DNA of 15,990 nucleotides, from positions 1 to 15,990 of the forward strand of contig CANJXD010000072.1 of assembly GCA_947478535.1 (NCBI GenBank). Reading direction: 5' to 3'. This document shows positions 13,799 through 15,990 of the stretch, piece after piece. Made by a program: the position numbers and the translations under genes. This stretch comes from Acetobacteraceae bacterium. Its GTDB lineage: Bacteria > Pseudomonadota > Alphaproteobacteria > Acetobacterales > Acetobacteraceae. Under the pieces are notes generated by a model that saw nothing but the letters and a program-made list of their open reading frames with translations, had not been told where the DNA came from and ran no database searches. Numbering within the stretch: position 1 is the first letter of the stretch; each line of letters starts with the position of its first letter.

Positions 13799-14104
13799 AT
13801 GCTCGAAAAGCCCGATGGCGTGGATTTGCTGGCCACCGCGCGGGACGTGGTGCTGCGGGAATTGCTGCCCGCCCTGCCGCCGGACAAGGCGCTCGCCGCC
13901 CGCATGGTCGCCGCCGCCATCGCCCTGGCCCTGCGCGAACGCGACGCCGTGCTGCCCGAATTGCCGGACCTGACCACACTGGCCGCCGAGATCCGCGCCG
14001 GGGCGCACGACCCCGGCAGCGCGACGCATGAGGCCACGCGCGACGTGCTCCGCGCCTACGCCCGCGTTCGCGCGGCGGTCAGCGCGCCGAAGGCGCTGGG
14101 GTAG
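13799..14104 (+). CDS. Small DUF6285-type (LvaB-like) protein
   Basis: This is a 101-residue, mostly helical protein. It begins with LLATARDVVLRELLPALPPD, followed by ALAARMVAAAIALALRER and a short C-terminal helix. The pattern fits DUF6285, the small proteins found beside APH kinases and acyl-CoA dehydrogenases; LvaB, needed with LvaA for 4-hydroxyacyl-CoA phosphorylation, is the characterised example I know. A GTG at 13793 overlapping the kinase stop (GTGA) is an equally reasonable start. GGAGG at 13784-13788 is 4 nt from that GTG and 10 nt from the ATG chosen. The frame is open to 13637 but that part is antifamily sequence inside the kinase gene. The family name is from memory. Confidence 0.72.
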   Translation: MLEKPDGVDLLATARDVVLRELLPALPPDKALAARMVAAAIALALRERDAVLPELPDLTTLAAEIRAGAHDPGSATHEATRDVLRAYARVRAAVSAPKALG

Positions 14105-14114
14105 CGCGGCCCTC

Positions 14115-15239
14115 TCAGTCGAACTTCGCCCCCTTATGCTCATCCAGCCGCGGCGCGCCCTTGCGCGGCACCGGACGCGCGCCATCAAAGCTCACCGGCA
14201 GCGCCGTGACGGAAAAATCCTCCCCCGGAGGCGTCACCAGCATCCCCACCGCCTGCGCCTGCGGCTCCGCCACCAGTTCCGGGATGGTGTTGATCGGCGC
14301 GCAGGGCACACCGGCCGCGACCAGCCGGTCCAGCCACTCCGCGCGTGGGCGCTGGCGCATCGCGTCCCGTACCAAGGCGAGGCACGCCCCCTTGTTCTGC
14401 AACCGCAGCCGGTTGGTGGCGAAGCGCGGGTCCTCCGGCCATTCGGGGTGGCCGAGCTCGGCGGCGAATTTCCGCCACAGCCGGTCATTGCCGCAGCACA
14501 CCAGCAGCGGGCCATCGGAGGCGTCGAACGCCTCATAGGGCACGAAGCCGGGGTGGCCGCTGGCATGGCGTTCCGGCAGCTTGCCCTGGTTCAGGAAGGC
14601 GCCGATCTTCTGCCCACCCCAGCACATCGCCGTCTCGAACAGCGAGGTATTGACGACACAGCCCCGCCCCGTCCGCGCCCGCTGCTGCAGGGCCGACAGC
14701 GCACCGATCACGGTCCACATGCCCGTCCCCTGATCGACCACGGAAGCGCCCATCCGCACCGGCGGCCCATCGGGTTCCCCGGTGATGGCGGACAGCCCGC
14801 CAAAGGCCTGCATCAGCGGCTCATAGCCCGGCTCATCCTTCTTCGGGCCGAGATGCCCGAAGGCGCCCATATTGCAGTAGATCAGCCGGGGATGCCGCGC
14901 CGTCGTCTCATAGGGCCCGAGGCCCAGCGCCTCCGGCACGCCGGGCCGCATGTTGTGGACGAGGATATCCGCCTGTTCCAGCAGGGCGTGCAGCGCGGCC
15001 TTTCCCGCATCCGACTTCAGGTCGAGCGCGATGCTGCGCTTGCCGCGGTTGAACTCGTGGAAATTGAAGGCATCCCCGTGCCGGAAGGCGACGCCCATCT
15101 GCCGCGCATCGTCGCCGCCCTCGGGCTTTTCCACCTTGATCACGTCGGCGCCGAGATCCGACAGGATCGCCCCCGCGAAGGGGCCTGACAGCACCTGCCC
15201 GATCTCGACGACCTTCACCCCCGAAAGAGGTCCCATCAT
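14115..15239 (-). CDS. CaiB/BaiF (type III) CoA-transferase
   Basis: This is a 374-residue family III CoA-transferase, which moves CoA between carboxylic acids through an aspartyl-CoA intermediate. The N-terminus GVKVVEIGQVLSGPFAGAIL, then DLGADVIKVEKPEGGD and FNRGKRSIALDLK, are signatures of the family. The catalytic aspartate is D169 in GASVVDQGTG, the position known in formyl-CoA transferase. The first ATG, at 15239, overlaps the stop of the upstream receptor gene (ATGA), with a second ATG immediately after. The gene converges on the DUF6285-type gene, leaving a 10-bp gap. Its placement suggests activation of an imported acid to the CoA form, possibly for the adjacent acyl-CoA operon. Confidence 0.93.
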   Translation of the reverse strand: MMGPLSGVKVVEIGQVLSGPFAGAILSDLGADVIKVEKPEGGDDARQMGVAFRHGDAFNFHEFNRGKRSIALDLKSDAGKAALHALLEQADILVHNMRPGVPEALGLGPYETTARHPRLIYCNMGAFGHLGPKKDEPGYEPLMQAFGGLSAITGEPDGPPVRMGASVVDQGTGMWTVIGALSALQQRARTGRGCVVNTSLFETAMCWGGQKIGAFLNQGKLPERHASGHPGFVPYEAFDASDGPLLVCCGNDRLWRKFAAELGHPEWPEDPRFATNRLRLQNKGACLALVRDAMRQRPRAEWLDRLVAAGVPCAPINTIPELVAEPQAQAVGMLVTPPGEDFSVTALPVSFDGARPVPRKGAPRLDEHKGAKFD

Positions 15240-15990
15240 TCCGGCTCGATCCCGGCCTGCCGCGCCACGGTGCGGATGCGCTCGATATCCGCCAGCATGA
15301 AGTCCCGCAGATGCTCCGGCGGCCCGGTCACCGGCTCCGTCGCATCCTGGCGCAGGCGTCCCGTCACCTCTGGCAAGGCCAGGATCTCCCGCAGCTTCGC
15401 ATTCAACGCCAGCACGATCTCCCGCGGCGTCGCGGCGGGCGCATAGACCGCTGTCCAGGTGCCCATCTCATAGCCCGGCAGATTGCCCGCTTCCGCCACC
15501 GTCGGCAGGTCCGGCATCGCCGAAATCCGTGCAGCCGCCGTCACCGCCAGGCCCCGCACGCGGCCTTCCCGCACCTGCGGCAGCGACGTCGTGGTGTCGC
15601 AGAACATCAGCGGCAGCGTGCCGGAGATCACATCCGTCATCGCCTGTGGATTGGCGCGATAGGCGACATTCTCCATCTCGATCCGCGCCATCGCCTTGAA
15701 CATCTCGCCAGCCAGGCGGGAGGATTGGCTACCGCTGCCGAAGGACAGCTTCCCCGGATTGGCGCGGCCATAGGCGATGAGCTCCGTAATGCTCCGCACC
15801 GGCAGCGCGTTGTTCACTACCACCAGCAGGGTGGAGACGCCGAGCAGCGCCACCGGCTCGAAATCCCGGATGGGATCATAGGGCAGCCGCCGGAACAAAG
15901 CGGGGTTCGAGCCATGCGTGGTGTTGGAGGTAAACAGCAGCGTGTAGCCATCGCCGCGCGCCCGCGCGACCGCTTCCGCCGCGATGAAGC
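15236..15990 (-). CDS. Tripartite tricarboxylate transporter (Bug/TctC) substrate-binding protein, N-terminus missing
   Basis: About 250 C-terminal residues of a periplasmic Bug-family receptor are present; the frame stays open from 15988 off the window edge, so the signal peptide is not seen. The first visible part, ARARGDGYTLLFTSNTTHGS, followed by NPALFRRLPYDPIRDFEPV, is the standard ligand-loop and hinge region of the family. FGSGSQSS and PGYEMGTWTAVYAPAATP are also typical. Such receptors capture carboxylic acids for a TctAB carrier, which is not in the window. The stop overlaps the CoA-transferase start by 4 bp, so the two are co-expressed and probably handle the same acid. Confidence 0.93.
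   Translation of the reverse strand, partial: FIAAEAVARARGDGYTLLFTSNTTHGSNPALFRRLPYDPIRDFEPVALLGVSTLLVVVNNALPVRSITELIAYGRANPGKLSFGSGSQSSRLAGEMFKAMARIEMENVAYRANPQAMTDVISGTLPLMFCDTTTSLPQVREGRVRGLAVTAAARISAMPDLPTVAEAGNLPGYEMGTWTAVYAPAATPREIVLALNAKLREILALPEVTGRLRQDATEPVTGPPEHLRDFMLADIERIRTVARQAGIEPE

Overview
The window is about 16 kb of very GC-rich, almost gap-free bacterial DNA. Gene density, codon use, the tripartite-tricarboxylate (Bug-type) receptor, the CaiB/BaiF CoA-transferase and a FixK/FNR-type box all suggest a metabolically versatile alphaproteobacterium. Acetobacteraceae such as Roseomonas relatives are my best guess, but no rRNA or marker gene is present to prove it. I see no RNA genes, CRISPR arrays, insertion sequences or phage genes. 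No gene-free stretch exceeds about 130 bp.

Region A (1-5831) looks like uptake and oxidative breakdown of an amino-acid-like compound. The 3' end of an amino-acid ABC permease (+) is followed by a four-gene minus-strand operon (4100 to 300). This operon encodes a three-subunit HcnABC/OoxAB-type flavin/iron-sulfur amine dehydrogenase and a DapA-superfamily lyase. Every junction in it is a 4-bp ATGA overlap. An amino-acid ABC ATPase and a DUF6282-type metal-dependent hydrolase then run on the plus strand. The minus-strand cassette sits between the permease and the ATPase.

Region B (5828-8769) holds a two-domain universal stress protein (minus) with an FNR/FixK-like palindrome upstream. Divergent from it is a compact three-gene set of the AtzG-AtzE-AtzH / HpxX-HpxY-HpxZ type, for hydrolysis of a carboxylated urea- or oxalurate-like amide.

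Region C (8898-10645) is a two-component pair: a soluble PAS histidine kinase and a stand-alone receiver with no output domain. The kinase gene carries an in-frame 12-bp minisatellite in its ATPase domain.

Region D (10722-15990) is the most coherent system. An SDR dehydrogenase, an ACAD10/11-type acyl-CoA dehydrogenase, an APH-fold kinase and a DUF6285-type small protein lie in one plus-strand operon. The set resembles the levulinate (lva) logic, in which a 4-hydroxyacyl-CoA is phosphorylated and the phosphate is then eliminated. Converging on it are a type III CoA-transferase and a Bug-type solute receptor (minus, running off the window). These could supply CoA activation and uptake of the acid. 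The substrate is not determined by sequence alone.
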